From Adiantum capillus-veneris (taxonomy: Eukaryota; Streptophyta; Polypodiopsida; Polypodiales; Pteridaceae): DNA of 64,000 nt. Made by a program: the position numbers and the translations under genes. The stretch covers positions 75,463,935 through 75,527,934 of the forward strand of contig CM043950.1 in assembly GCA_014529385.2 (NCBI GenBank), in the 5' to 3' direction. The notes under the pieces were generated by a model. That model did not search any database. It was not told the origin of the DNA and saw only the letters and a program-made list of their open reading frames with translations. Positions 22,672-34,889 of the stretch are shown in pieces. Every line of letters begins with the position of its first letter. Position 1 is the first letter of the stretch.

Positions 22672-25386
22672 TCATTGAATGCCGATTGAAGATGAGAAAA
22701 AGCTCAACTTCTCCTTGTTGACCACCTTTGTAAACATGTCTGCAGGATTTTCACTTGCATGCACCTTTCCTAGCTTTAGTTGTCCCTCTTCCAAAAGAGT
22801 GCGTATGAAGTGACATCTCACCTCAATGTGATTTGTCCTTGAATGAAAGGCTGAGTTCTTAGCAAGATGGATAGCGCTTTGGCTATCACTGTACAAGACA
22901 CAATTGTCTTGTTTGAATCCAAGTTCTTCTAAGAATCTGTGAAGCCACAGAATTTCTTTGCTTGCCTCCGTCATTGCTACATACTCTGCTTCCGTGGTAG
23001 AAAGTGAAACCACTTTCTGCAGCTTTGAAGCCCAGCTTACTGTTGTGCCTCCAACCGTGAACACATAGCCAGTAGTGCTCCTTTGAGTATCTTTGTCACC
23101 TGCCATATCTGCATTAGCATACCCTTCTAGAAAAATATCAGTTCCTCCAAAATACAAAGCATTTGTTGTTGTCCCTTTTAGATACCTAAGTATCCACTTC
23201 ACAGCTTGCCAATGCTCTTTACCTGGGTTGTCCATGAACCTTCTCACAACTCCCATTGCATGTGCAATGTCTGGCCTTGTCCAGACCATAGCATACATTA
23301 GAGAACCTACCACTGCGGCATATGGAACTTTAGACATATAGGCTATCTCCTCTTGTGTCTTTGGACACATATCCTTCGTTAGTTTAAAATGACCAGCCAA
23401 AGGTGTAGAAACTGGTTTTGCATTTTGCATTGCAAACCTTTCTAGTACCTTCTTGATGTAATCTTCTTGAGATAGCTTTATTGTCTTCTTCGTCCTGTCC
23501 CTTGATATTTTCATACCAAGTATCCTCTTTGCAGCACCTAAATCTTTCATTGAAAAAGATTTGGACAGCTCCTCTTTTAGGTATTTGATGTCCTGCATGT
23601 TAGCACTTGCAATCAACATGTCATCAACATACAACATTAGGATGATGAATTTCCCATCTCCCAAATTCTTCGTGTAGACGCAGTGATCCGAGTTGCATCT
23701 TGTTAATCCATGATCCAACATCCATCGATCAAACTTCAAGTACCATTGTCTTGATGCTTGCTTTAAACCATACAAGCTCTTCTTTAATGTGTAAACCATT
23801 TTCTCCTTACCTTTTACTTCATACCCCTTTGGTTGAAGCATGTAGATTTCCTCCTCTAAGTCACCGTGAGGGAATGCCGTATTTACATCCATTTGCTCGA
23901 GATTTAGATCATGAGCGGCCACAAGGCTTAAGACAAGCCTTTTCTTCCCACTTTCTTCTTCCTTCAGCTTGTACACCCATTTGTTTTGAAGTGCCCGCTT
24001 ACCTTTAGGAAACTCAACCAACTCCCATGTTTGGTTGCGATGTAGTGAGTCCATCTCCACTTGCATGCTCTTCGTCCATTCTTCTTTGGATTCATGTTGC
24101 ATAGCTTCTTCGTATGATTTCGGCTCTCCAGAATCTGAGATCAAGAGATGGTTGAAGGAAGGAACAAACCTTTCTGGAGGTCTAATTGCTCTTGTAGATC
24201 TTCGGGGAATAGGTTGAGGCTCCTCATTTGGTTGACGTTGTTGCACATTGTCACCGTTTGCAGTCCTTGAGTCTTCACCGTCCTCAAGCTCCATGTACTC
24301 ATCACCTGTTTCTTTTGTTTGTTTTCTTTCCAAGTAATCTTTGTACATATTTTGTTCGTTAAAAATTACATCCCTACTCCTTAAGATTTTACCATCTTTA
24401 GGATTCCATAGGCGATACCTAAAGTCTCCTTCTCCATAGACAATGAAGAAACACTTTTTGGACTTTGCATCTAGCTTTGATCTTAGGCTTCTATCTATGT
24501 GCATGAAAGCCTCACACCCAAACACTTTGAGAAATGCATAATTCACCGGTTTACCTGTCCATGCTTCTTCTGCAACTCCCCCATCCAATGCCGTTGAGGG
24601 TGACCGATTGATTAAGTACACAGACGTACTTACAGCTTCCGCCCAAAGCTCAAGCGGTAGGCCTGCATGTAGCCGCATGCTTCGTGCTCGTTCCATGATT
24701 GTCATGTTCATCCTTTCCAAAATCCCATTTTGTTGAGGTGTCTTTGGGGTTGTCCTTTTCCTCCGAATGCCATCGCTAGCACAAAAGCTTTCAAAAGATT
24801 GGCTGCAATATTCGTCTCCATTGTCGGATCTAAGGCATTTAACCTTGGTACCTGTTTCATTCTCCACAAAGGCTTTCCACCTTTGAAATATGGAAAATAC
24901 ATCGGATTTATTCTTAATGACATAAACCCATGTTTTTCTAGTCGCATCGTCTATGAATGTTACATAGTACAATGAGCCACCAAGTGATGGTGTACTTGCA
25001 GGACCCCAAACATTAGAATGAACCAACTCAAGTTTTTTATTTTTTCTTTCATTTCCTGATTTTTGAAATTTTACCCTCTTTTGTTTACCATAAACACAAT
25101 CTTCAGAGAACTCTAAGTCCACTTCTTTCAAACCTGGTAGAAGCTTCTTTGTTTGAAGGATTTGCATTCCTTTGGCACTCATATGCCCAAGTCGGTAGTG
25201 CCACACCGCACTGTCAAATTCTGTAGTTGCTGCACGAGCTGAAGGTTGCGTGCTAATAATACACAAGTAAAGTGTACCAACTTTTTCTCCCTTGGCAACC
25301 ACCAAAGATCCCTTTGAGATCTTCCACCGTTTGTTTCCCAATGCAATGTTGTGACCTTCATCGTCCAATTGTCCTGTAGAGATCAA
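22672..25386 (-). pseudogene. Copia pol: integrase, reverse transcriptase, RNase H (904 codons)
   Basis: A single long frame. GAG-pre-integrase and the zinc region run at residues 60-105 (WHYRLGHMS; the CxxC pair reads SEDC, so one Cys is Ser). The integrase core follows. Its first catalytic Asp, normally in HSDVCGP, is Asn125 (HSNVWGP); Asp188 (RSDNG) and Glu224 (ILERMN) are kept with the canonical 35-residue spacing. Reverse transcriptase starts near 445; at residue 483 about 35 residues found in Tnt1 relatives (the ARLV...FSPVVK block of the fingers) are missing in frame. The catalytic box YVDD is at 586-589. RNase H keeps ADMAGD, TTEAEY and YSDSQSA. The frame opens after a stop at 25420-25422 that separates it from protease. 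It looks translatable but not functional. Confidence 0.9.
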
Positions 25387-25419
25387 ATTTTTGCGAAGAG
25401 AAGGAACATGCCTAACATC

Positions 25420-25869
25420 TTAAAGCTTCCATTCATTTCCGTTAGCAGTTTTGACAGAAACTGTACCTTTGCCGACAATCTCACAAGCTTCATCATCTCC
25501 CAAGTATACATACCCAAAATTACCTTTGGTGTAGTCTTGGAAATGTTGCTTGTGTGGTGTCGCATGGAATGAAGCCCCGGAATCTACTATCCACGAATTA
25601 GACACATTGTCTAATGAGAGACTTAGAGCATCTTGCCCTACTTTACCTGCCACATTGGCCTCCGATGTTGGCTTGTTTTCTTGAGACTCTGTCTCCTTCT
25701 TCTTCTTTGACCAGAAATCCTTCTTGATGTGGCCCTTCTTGCTTCAGTTCCAACATTCAAGAACTAACTTTGTGCGTGACTTGCTCCGCCTTGAGCGATC
25801 ACGACCCTTTTGGTTTTTGAACCTCTCCTTAGGCCTTCCTGTTGTTTCCACTGATAGTGCAGCACTTGA
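25420..25869 (-). pseudogene. Copia gag C-terminus and protease
   Basis: The minus strand carries the gag basic tail (RFKNQKGRDRSRR), then a zinc knuckle reading CWN-stop-SKKGHIKKDF (stop at 25744-25746), so the second and last Cys are both gone. Protease follows with WIVDSGASFHATPHKQHF, containing the catalytic DSGA, and YLGDDEACEIVGKG. A stop at 25420-25422, probably from a Lys codon, interrupts the join to integrase. Confidence 0.85.
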
Positions 25870-26454
25870 TGATTCTCTTGTGCTTCTCCTTCACATTTCC
25901 TCGCTTAGGAGAACACCCACAACATCATCAAACTTAAGAGTATTTGTGCCAGAGATAGAATTACTTATAGCCATCACAAGGCTGTCCCAACTATCCGGTA
26001 GAGATGATAGTATAAGGAGAGCTCGCACTTCGTCATCAAAATTGATTTTCACTGATCGAAGTTGACTTATGTTTGTGTTAAAGTCATTTAGGTGTTCTGC
26101 AACTGAACCATTCTCTGCCATCTTAAGATTGAACAAGCGCTTCATAAGAAATACCTTATCGGATGCCGATGGTTTCTCGTAGAAGTCGTCAAGTGACTTC
26201 ATCAAGTCCTCCGTGGTCTTCATCTCCGAAACATTGAAGGCCACCGTTGACGCCAAGCTTAACCGGATTGTTCCCAGTGCCTTTCGATCAAGGACAATCC
26301 ATGCTTCATATGCCATTGTTGCGGGATTCTTCGCAAGACCTCCTAGTGGCAAATAGAGGTCCTTCTGGTAGAGATAGTCTTCAATCTGCATCTTCCAATG
26401 TTGGTAGTTTTTTCCGTTGAACTTCTAAATCTTGAGCTTCCCTTCCTCGGCCAT
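25870..26454 (-). pseudogene. Copia gag N-terminal part
   Basis: The natural start is ATG at 26454-26452 (MAEEGKLKI), interrupted at codon 10 by TAG (26427-26425). The frame then runs open: [38 protein letters not shown] and the capsid signature [12 protein letters not shown]...MKRLFNLKM. It continues to [13 protein letters not shown] and changes frame near 25891. The layout is that of the UBN2-type gag of Tork elements. Confidence 0.85.
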
Positions 26455-26513
26455 AACTCCCACTCAATTCAAGGAATCCTTTCCTTGAGATAATTTAGCT
26501 ACAAGCAAACCTT

Positions 26514-26525
26514 GCTCTGATACCA
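26514..26525 (-). promoter_or_regulatory. Primer binding site, initiator tRNA-Met
   Basis: The minus strand reads TGGTATCAGAGC exactly, two bases after the LTR end. It fixes the 5' end of the Tnt1-like element. Confidence 0.95.
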
Positions 26526-26527
26526 AT

Positions 26528-27218
26528 TGTTAGAAAATAAGACGTAGCTAAATAGATTTTTTGAGTAGATTACTTAATGGAGAGAGATAGATTTCACACA
26601 CAAGAGATTATAGAGTAGAGAGAGAGAGAGTACACATGATATACGTGGTTCACCCAATGTGGGCTACGTCCACGGGAAAGTAGCCACTCAATGGCTTTAG
26701 CAGTTCAAAAGAAGAAGTAGTTTACAAAGGGATTAAACCCTTGATAGAGCTTCCGCCTTGCTTCACACTCACCTTGTTGCATCAACTTCACACACTATGA
26801 AATGTGTGTAGAAATGGCCTTCTTTTATAGGCTAAAAGGGCTACCCTCTCTTATGAGAGGCAGCCATGTGTAGCCGCCCTTGTGTGAATAAGTCCAAATC
26901 GGACCCTCCAATCCGCCCATGTGTGTCCGCCTTTGAGAAGACAAGTCCGCTTTTCAATTCGGCCACCGGCCACCGGCCATTGACTACTGTCCACGGCCAA
27001 CCGATCGGTTGTTTTCCGACAACTTTCCGGCCATCATCCGGCCATATTATTCCGACGAAACGGAATATTCCGGCCCTTGATTCTTGTCCGTGAAAATTTT
27101 GGTTTTCAGTGAGTGATTTTCCTTCACGCACGATGGCTTCTCCTCATAATGGGGGCCTTACAAATGTGCACTTTTACCATAGAAAATTACAAGGGTAAAT
27201 CAGGCTCCATACTTAACA
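26528..27218 (-). repeat. 5' LTR of the Tnt1-like element (691 bp)
   Basis: On the minus strand it begins TGTTAAGTATGG and ends TTTTCTAACA. It includes CACAATGGGTGAACC-like sequence (plus strand GTGGTTCACCCAATGTGGGC), common in Tork LTRs, a short GA run and CGGCCACCGGCC repeats. Confidence 0.9.
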
Positions 27219-27260
27219 GGTGCAAACCGTCTCTAAGTTACCATTGACTGCAAAGCGAGA

Positions 27261-27326
<66 letters not shown>

Positions 27327-27497
27327 AAGCCCACGTGTGTGTGTGTCTACCATAGAGGAAGCTTTAAGCTGGTATGTGCATCTACAAATCTCAATGTGGG
27401 TATATCCTTCGAATGAAAGTCTTCATGTCCTTTAAAATGGTTGTGTTAATCTTGTAAATATGCAGACATCGAGGATTTGAAGGCTTTTCTCAAATAT
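27219..27497. repeat. R1b tail with (CT)31 (start of unit A)
   Basis: It matches 6508-6827 and 37311-37548. The CT tract is at 27263-27324. Sequence left of 27219 is the Tnt1-like element instead of the rest of R1b. Confidence 0.8.
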
Positions 27498-29200
27498 CAT
27501 TGCAAAATCCAGCATTTGTCTTTTGTCGCATGTTAGACATGCATACAAGGTGAGGATCTCTTCTCTTTCCCTCATACAAGATTGGCTAACATGAAAGAGA
27601 CTATAATGGAAGTCTCTTCATAATCTGTGGGGTTCATTCCTCTGTTTGTTAGTGCCTTTTATATAATACCTATAAAAATTTGTGGGGAAAATTTAAGAGA
27701 TAAATTGACTAGGTTTTCCAACACTTTGTAACAATTATTAACTCAACAAAATGTACAATTATCCTCAAGCACGCTAGGTGCCTTGAGGAGTCATAACACA
27801 CGTTTTGGAGATACACAGCCCGTGGGACATGAAAGATACTTAAAGAGCTACATTTTGTGGATTGATTGATCTTAGAGTTTTGATGGCTTTGATTTCTTGT
27901 ATCCACTTTTCATAGTTCTTGCATTTTCCAATTGATGGGATCACTTCTTGGCTTTCTTGAATAATCTTTATGAAGTTGACCGTCGAGGGGTCGCTTTGAA
28001 GATACGCAGGTTCCTAGACTACCTGACATGCTTGAAATAGTAGAAGAGGACAATTTGTGTGCAGTTAAGATGGCTTGGTTCTTTCAAATGTTTCCTCCCA
28101 AAAGTAGATCTTTTTGCTCATAGTGTTGTGGCAAAATGAGTGAGACCTTGTATCCCTCCCACATCCACAGAGAGTTGATTGCAAATATTCCACTTGGGTA
28201 TCCCCTCAAATTTTATGCTACACCTCAAGATATAGGTTTTTTGAACCACTTCACATCCATTGCAAAAACATGAAATGTGCGTTAGTTTATCTTCATTATA
28301 TTTGTCAAGATATCACAATATTCCTCCACTTCACCACTTGTACTCTCAAATCTAAAAATAACATGAGTTCCTTGAATGCTTCTCCTTACATCAATGTGTT
28401 CAATACGGAAGTGTCTTCCACATGACCACATGAATTATACGATGGGAATTACAAGGGGATAAAGACAATACAATTATCAATAAAGAAGCCATAAATCCCA
28501 TTGGAAAATAGAGAAATGCCAGAATAAAAAGACAATATTTTTTTTAATCCCATTCCTCAAAAAAATTGGTGTATCATTCACAATTTCTTCACATTCCATC
28601 TCATCATGTATCCACTCAATGGTCCACTCCTTTGGATGAGTAGCAACCTTGGGTGGAAAGGTGATCCACATGGCTCCTCTTTCACGAGCCATTTTCTTTG
28701 TATGCATGTTAGTCTACCTCCCTTTGATTCCTCACTTTGCTATATTGAAGCAACCACTCTTTCATGACCTTGGCATTCTTTATTCAAAAATTTAATTCAC
28801 AATTTGCTACATTTTTTGAGTCATAGTAGACTACTTTCCTTTGCCATGTGGTACATGAAACACCATAATTTGTCTTCCACATTGCTCCATAGGTGTGGCA
28901 TGGATGGATCCACCCCATTAAGGAACTCTTAATTGTATAAAGAAAATTCACTATGCATGCACTACACTGCAACAAATAGATATTTCCTCTATCAATTGTA
29001 CCACCAAATTCATATGACTAACATGTTTTGTGGAATTTTGTCCTCAATCATGCACAAAGAATCCACTACAGCAATTTGTGCCTTCCCAAGAGATGGTTTA
29101 TCAATATCTTTGGAACTCACAAATCTATGCTTATAACCTTACATGCTTCCAACCAGGGCTACAAAATTTAAATAGATAGAAAAAGAATTCAAAATTAATG
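27498..29200 (-). mobile_element. CACTA-type transposase relic, unit A
   Basis: Minus-strand blocks in order. Around 29130-28790: PSLGKAQIAVVDSLCMIEDK, YEFGGTIDRGNIYLLQCSAC, then NGVDPSMPHLW-like sequence. Around 28700-28500: RERGAMWITFPPK and EWTIEWIHDEMECEE. Around 28450-28100: EEYCDIL, VDVKWFKKT-type sequence and PQHYEQ-type sequence. The first block resembles DUF4218 and the last DUF4216, the domain pair of plant En/Spm (CACTA) transposases. Stops and frameshifts occur throughout. Units B and C preserve an extra stretch (FCVAKRMPRGSMIEGWL) deleted here near 28940. Identification is by pattern only. Confidence 0.45.
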
Positions 29201-29999
29201 GAGAATGGTAGAATAATTTTAGTGTCCACCTCACAAATTCTCCTATCTTGTAGAAGGTGTCACACGGACATCCTTTCCTTCACACTAACAGATGGAAATA
29301 GCTAGAATAAACTATCCATGCTAACTAATGGAAATAGATAGAATAAACTATCGGCATGTAGTCAAGGTAAATGATTAGACACTATACATTTTATGCACAA
29401 CATTCATAAAACCATGATTCAAGTTTAGTTGCATTATATAGTGCCAATCATGCATGTTAAGGTTGTACATTCTTATGAGCCTCTTCTCTTTGTCTACGTG
29501 AAAGACATAGCAAGAACCACGAATATAATTGTCAATCCATGGGACGAAGCTTACTCAACTAGTGCATAGAGGCTACAAGAGGTTTTCAATCTCTTGGAAA
29601 ACAACAAACAACTTGCATCTAACTCAAGATACACTCAAATGACCGAAATCACCAAAAGCTAGTCCCCAATCAATAAACAAATCATCATCCTTACAACATC
29701 AAAAAGCATCGAAACATTATGAAACTTCTAGGGCATGTTTATAAGACCTAACCACACATGCTTATGGTCTCAAATATCACTTTAGGTCAAGTGCAAAAAT
29801 CACAATTATTAACAATAGTGAGTTTTTGACCTAGTTGTTTTCGACCCAACATGCATCTAAATGCTCAACAACGATGCCCCAATACCCCACCTATACTTAT
29901 TTTATGATTTTTAAGCTTAAATTTCTATTTATGATTAAATTAGGCCGCCGGTCGGCAACGCCAAAAGCTATGGATTACCATAAAATGCTTACGTCAACA
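29201..29999. other. Unassigned stretch of unit A
   Basis: It recurs in unit C (47930-48727) and is deleted in unit B. Every frame is rich in stops. It could be the 5' part of the CACTA relic or the flank of the small LTR element that follows. Confidence 0.4.
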
Positions 30000-30317
30000 T
30001 GTAGAGCTCTTACCTGCAATTACAACGCAATAGACGACACTGAAATGTGACAATCGAGAAGGGAGTAAGAAGCGCAAGAAGGAGAGAAGTGAGCGCCGTT
30101 AGCTCACGTTGTGTTCTATTATCCAAAAACTTACAAAATACGTACAAAAATTGGCTTTTATACCTTAACCAAGGTTCTATGGTCAAAACTAAGAATCTAG
30201 AGCTCTAACTAAAGATAGGTTGATACAATCTGGAAGCTTGTAGCCCCAGCTGATCAATTACAATGTTTATCTAGAAAGTAGGAGTTACAACATTCCCAAT
30301 TTATCAAATAATAAGTG
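30000..30317 (-). mobile_element. LTR fragment of small element L2, unit A
   Basis: It starts TGTAGAGCTCTTACC on the plus strand and matches the complete LTR in unit C (48728-49098). A TATAAAAG box lies on the minus strand near 30160. The right end was removed by a deletion at an ACAAT repeat (see 30318). Confidence 0.6.
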
Positions 30318-31747
30318 GTTTTACAATCTGCTCTTTAAATGCATGGTCCTCAGTTTTGGAAATCTAGACCATTGACGCTTGCTCGGCTTCAATGATTGGT
30401 ACTTGAAAATTTAACTTGCTTCTAGCCCTTCTATGATCGCTGTGTTTCCATATCAGCAAAAGAAACGGATGATATGTCGATGGTAGGTTGAAAGCGGGTT
30501 GGAGTGGAGTAAGCTCATAGAGTTTAGACCAAACAACCACAGACACCCATACTGAGCCATTACCTTGTAAGTGCATGAATTTTCATGCCTCTGTGAACAA
30601 ATTTGTGTTAAACACTAGGTCCCATAGCACCTAGTGTGTATGCATTTAACACAAAAAAATCCAAACCGCAATTCCATGAGGAGACTTTCCACGGTACATT
30701 CTCATGAACGTAGCATACTTGGTAATATGTAGAAACAACCCTCCGTTAAGGTGGTTTCACAGCACTTGTAATCACAACAAGTTTGTATGTAGTACGTGAC
30801 AATTTCTGGCCACTGAAATTGTTCCTGATACAATGTACTCCAAATGGTGTTGTAAACGGATGCGACCAGCACATAAGGACTTCCACGCAACACATCATTA
30901 GGAATTAGGCACCAGTGTCAATCCCAAAAGACTCATAATCTCCACAAGTGAAATATGTCTCAAAGAAGGACATCAAGAAAAGTGACATCCATCAAACACG
31001 AGATGTACTTGTGTGTGGAGGTAGCTGCAAACACTCTGCGATGAGAGTGAGAGGGACCCTCATTATCATTCCTCCACACTGGCTGAACCAAACTCCTTGA
31101 GCTCCTAGACCATGTTGTATCCCATGTGACAACATGTGCCAAACAGAACCACATAATGTAGGTCTATAACTATTTCAACAAGAATCAAACCCATCACGAT
31201 ATCTTGAGGAACAGGGAAGAGAGAAAATAACACTATTTTCTCAAAATGATGTGCTCTTTCATGACCTTGTCATGTGGCTAAAGAGCAAGCGGGATGAAAG
31301 CCTTCTAGCTCAAACATTCCTTGTACAGAACTTAATCAAATGTAATTGGAAAGGAAAAGAAACAAAAAAAACATATACTTACAATGAGCTGGAAAATTAC
31401 CTGATACTTTCTTGGAAGTGAGGTATATCCCTCCACCTGTAAGAATACCATATCACAATTTCTTTGACCTGCTAATCACTAAAATTAGAGATTAGTGAAG
31501 AGAAAGAAATGAAACTTGTAACCTTGAGTGTTGCCGTGGCAATCCAAACCCCTGGGTATAGCTTGCAAAACCAACCCCCTAGTGAAAGGTTGGAAAGAAC
31601 CTTTTGACTGTCCATTGGAAGATAGTGTGAAAGGTAGGTGGTAATGCGTGTGCTAGTCTCCACCCAACTGTGCTATCTTATAGGCCTCCCTAGCGTATAC
31701 ACTGTTCGTGTGCCAGTGGCCTTGCCCATAGGAACCATGTCCTTACA
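30318..31747 (-). other. L2 internal remnant and chromovirus 3' LTR, unit A
   Basis: The left part matches 40576-41200 and 50050-50650 (minus-strand frame WVSVVVWSKLYELTPLQPAF, no family recognised). The right part ends at 31747 in an LTR edge: the minus strand begins TGTAAGGACATGGTTCC directly after the polypurine tract CCAAGGCGGGGTAA. The other end of this LTR could not be placed. Confidence 0.5.
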
Positions 31748-33213
31748 TTACCCCGCCTTGGAGAGCTCATCTGCGTACTTCTTATATCCATCTTGAGCTT
31801 GCTTAACAATTTGTCGAGCAAACTCGAAGCATGTCAAAATGGTCTTAGAGAAAATCCTTCGCTTGTTGTGTCTTCGCCTTAGCCAACCCCACCGTAATGG
31901 GTGATCTAGGTTGAAATCCATACAAAAGCATAAATGGACTAAACCCTGTAGTCACATGCTTTGAACTATTATAAGTAAATTCCAATATAAGTAAGTAGTC
32001 TTTCCATTTGGTTTTCTTCTTGCTAACGTACACTCAAAGCATATCCTCTAGCACTTGATTAAGGCTTTCGGTTTGACCATCCCTTTTTGGATGATCAACC
32101 GTACTTAGATTAAGTTTAGTTTCCAACTTTTGGAACACATCTCTCCAGAAGTGATTATCGAACTTTCAATCTCTATCACTAATGATACTAGCTGGAAGAC
32201 CGTAGAGTTTATATATATGCTCTATAAATAGCCATGCTAATTCCGATGTCTTAACCGTAGTCTTAGTGGAAATGAATCGACCCATCTTTGTGAGACGGTC
32301 TACAATTACCCAAATGGCATCATGGCCACGATTTGTAGTAGGTAGTCCAACTACGAAATCCATAGAGATACTCTCCTACTTACCTTGTGGAATCTCTAAA
32401 GGATGTAAAAGGCCACCTACCTTGAAATGCTCTACCTTATTAACTTGGCACTGTTGGCAGTTTAGTACGTACTCTTGAAAATCATGATGTAAGCCCAGCC
32501 AGTACTAAATTTCCATCGAACTAAGGCATATGTCTTACGAATACCTAGATGACCAGCACTTGAACTATCGTGACACTCAAATGAGATTTGGCGCCTAGTG
32601 TCTGAGTCCTTTGGAACACATAGTCTACGTTTGTGGAGTAAGTACCCATCATCAATGGAAAAAATATTCCTCAGTAGGGGTGGAGCTCTATGTGTTGGAG
32701 TTTCTATGTACACGTGCAGAGACATGTTGATCTAGCTGTTTAGAGACATGTGAGTGTGAGAGTTCCCTTTTTGAAACTGCACCCCACACTTTAGCATATG
32801 ATTGATCTTGTGCACACTTGCCACGTAATGAATCTAAAACTCCACTCTTTATTTCCATGAAAGCAAGTGAATTTATTTGAGGCATCCGACTTAGTGCATC
32901 CACTACTACATTATATCGCCCCTTGCGATATCATAGCTTACAATCATAATCTTGAAGGATTTTGGCTCATCTAGCTTACGGCCCTTCAAGTCCGTTTGAG
33001 TAGTTAGCCATTTGATACTCTCGGGGTCAAAAACTACTTCAAACTTGGCACCATATTAATATTTTTGCCACTTTGGTAAAGCGTGAATTATGGCTTAGAG
33101 CTCTCTCTCATAGACAAAATAATTCTATTGAGCTCTATCTAACTTACTTTCAAAGGCTATAGGTCTTCCCTCTTGGAGAAGTATCACACCAATTGCTTTA
33201 TGAGTAGCATCAG
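31748..33213 (-). pseudogene. Chromovirus (Ty3/gypsy) pol remnant, unit A
   Basis: Minus strand from right: RNase H (TDATHKAIGVILLQEGRPIA, YERELQAIIHAL), the linker MDALSRMPQINS, the integrase zinc region (LCVPKDSDTRRQIS, HDSSSAGHLGIRKTYALV) and the integrase core (DFVVGLPTTNRGHDAIWVIV, IISDRD). The C-terminal integrase part follows (WKDYLLILEFTYNSSKH, GFSPFMLLYGFQPRSP). The frame has TGA at 32166-32168 just after the second catalytic Asp and another TGA near 32030; both are shared with units B and C. A deletion at 31764/31765 removed about 456 bp, including the chromodomain kept in B. RT, protease and gag are missing. Confidence 0.85.
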
Positions 33214-33334
33214 TCAAGAATATAGCGTGTATCTTGCTGTACCAAGTCTCTCTCTCTCCATCTTGTTCTGCACTCTCTCTTTCACTCACCATGGCTCCAC
33301 ATTGGCTACATCCTCCCTAGCCCTATTCCTAACA
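33212..33334 (+). repeat. 3' part of the solo-LTR family, unit A
   Basis: It matches the last 123 bp of the solo LTR at 18113-18370 and is followed by the same AGAGT target repeat and R1 sequence. The first half was replaced by chromovirus pol; the join lies in the shared phrase TCAAGAATATAGC. Confidence 0.75.
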
Positions 33335-34800
33335 AGAGTATCGACATTGGTTCACATATGTGGTAGAAAATATAACACTTAAGCTTCAGGGAGTAACCCA
33401 TATCCATTTGGGTATCTCCACCATCCATGCTGTATCAAAATGGAGCATAATTTTTCTTTGCTTGAATGTCGCCACTATCCTTGGGCACACCATGTAACAT
33501 GTTTTCCGAATTAATTTTCTTGGGACAAACATGAAGGAAGAGAGTCAAGTTGGTACAACAGACAAACAACTATACCCTGTCTAACTTTGGATCCAAAGTT
33601 TTTTTTTTTTTCACATTGTGCTCATCAAAATACAACCACCATGCCAAGTCTGCAAAGTTCACACACTCACAAGATGTGGTACCCAAGACGAGGCACATAT
33701 GAAGCGTGGGAGATATACTTTTCCCCTTTTCCATCTACAATAAGCACCATAGCCCCCTCATTGTGCACATGAGCCACTGATCTCTCTTCGAATATAACAC
33801 CTGTTTTGTAAAGTCTCATATTGTACATTAGACCACGAGAAGAAGTCATGTGATTAACAATACCACTGTTTACTTTTCAGTCTCTGGAATCCAGGAAAGT
33901 AAAATGATCCTTCTACTCCTAAGGTATATGACACTATGGGAACATGACTCACTTCATCTAACCTTTTGTTTTCCTTTAAGTTCTCTTGCCATAGTCTCAA
34001 CTAATCAGAAGATTTTAATCTCATGAGGGGTTTGAATAGCTCCTCTTCATTACTTCTCTCAGGTAATAATATTTAGTCGTCCACTTGTAATCAATGGAGA
34101 ATAGAATCTCAAGTACAGTGACCAAAACCGGGGCATTAAATAAATGGTTGTTCTCCAAGGCAGTGTTTTATCCAAACCGAAGTAGATCTTCTTACTTATG
34201 ACCTGAGAACTTGTTGGCTACCATATGCAAAAACATTCTTTTCAAAATGGAAAGATTGGAAGGATGAAAAGGGATGTGCAAAGTGCATGATCGGCTCTCA
34301 TTCGTGAAACAAGCAGAGGCAAGTTTTCATACCTACTAAAAGCTGGATGATACTCCTTCCCCCCTCGGGATGGTTAGTCTCCCAACCTACTTCTCAACGT
34401 AAAGTATGAGGAATGAGCTTAAGGGCACAACTAGCAAGCAACAAGAACCAGTGGTAAGCAATAGTTGCCTCTGGTAATTGTGAATGCGATGAGGATGGAG
34501 GTTTGGAAAAGATGAGTTCTGCCAGGTGGTTTGGTATGGAGACTTCCCCCAATTCAAAAGGCAAGCTGACCATAATTTTTACATCCCAACTAAAAATGAA
34601 AACCCGCATTGATAAATATGGGCCCTCGATCGTTTGTGACCACGATGTGTCTTAATCACAAATTTCTCCTTATGGTACGTTATAGACAGAGTAATTAAGA
34701 GTTGGGTCGCACACAGAGGAACCAGGGGAAAGGTGTAGTCAATCCTTAAAGAAATCCAACTCTAAGTCACCATTGATAATGATTGATTGCAAAGCGATAG

Positions 34801-34889
<89 letters not shown>

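Larger units (their letters stand above)
22333..27218 (-). mobile_element. Ty1/copia element, Tnt1-like (Tork lineage), defective
   Basis: Minus-strand order: 5' LTR 27218-26528, primer site 26525-26514, gag, protease, integrase, RT and RNase H down to 22672, polypurine tract, then a 3' LTR cut short at about 22333. The pol protein is closely similar to tobacco Tnt1. Lesions include stops in gag, lost zinc-binding residues, a mutated integrase catalytic Asp and an in-frame RT deletion. The two LTRs end in the same way (CTCCATACTTAACA), but the 3' LTR has lost its outer 400-odd bases, so no target-site duplication can be read. Confidence 0.9.

Noticed and set aside
22672-25386. Copia pol as a functional gene
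   Set aside because: Despite the open frame it lacks the RT finger block and the first integrase Asp, and gag is interrupted at codon 10.
28700-29200. Endogenous pararetrovirus or viral origin for the unidentified minus-strand frames
   Set aside because: No viral RT, movement or coat motif is visible; the motif order fits a transposase better.
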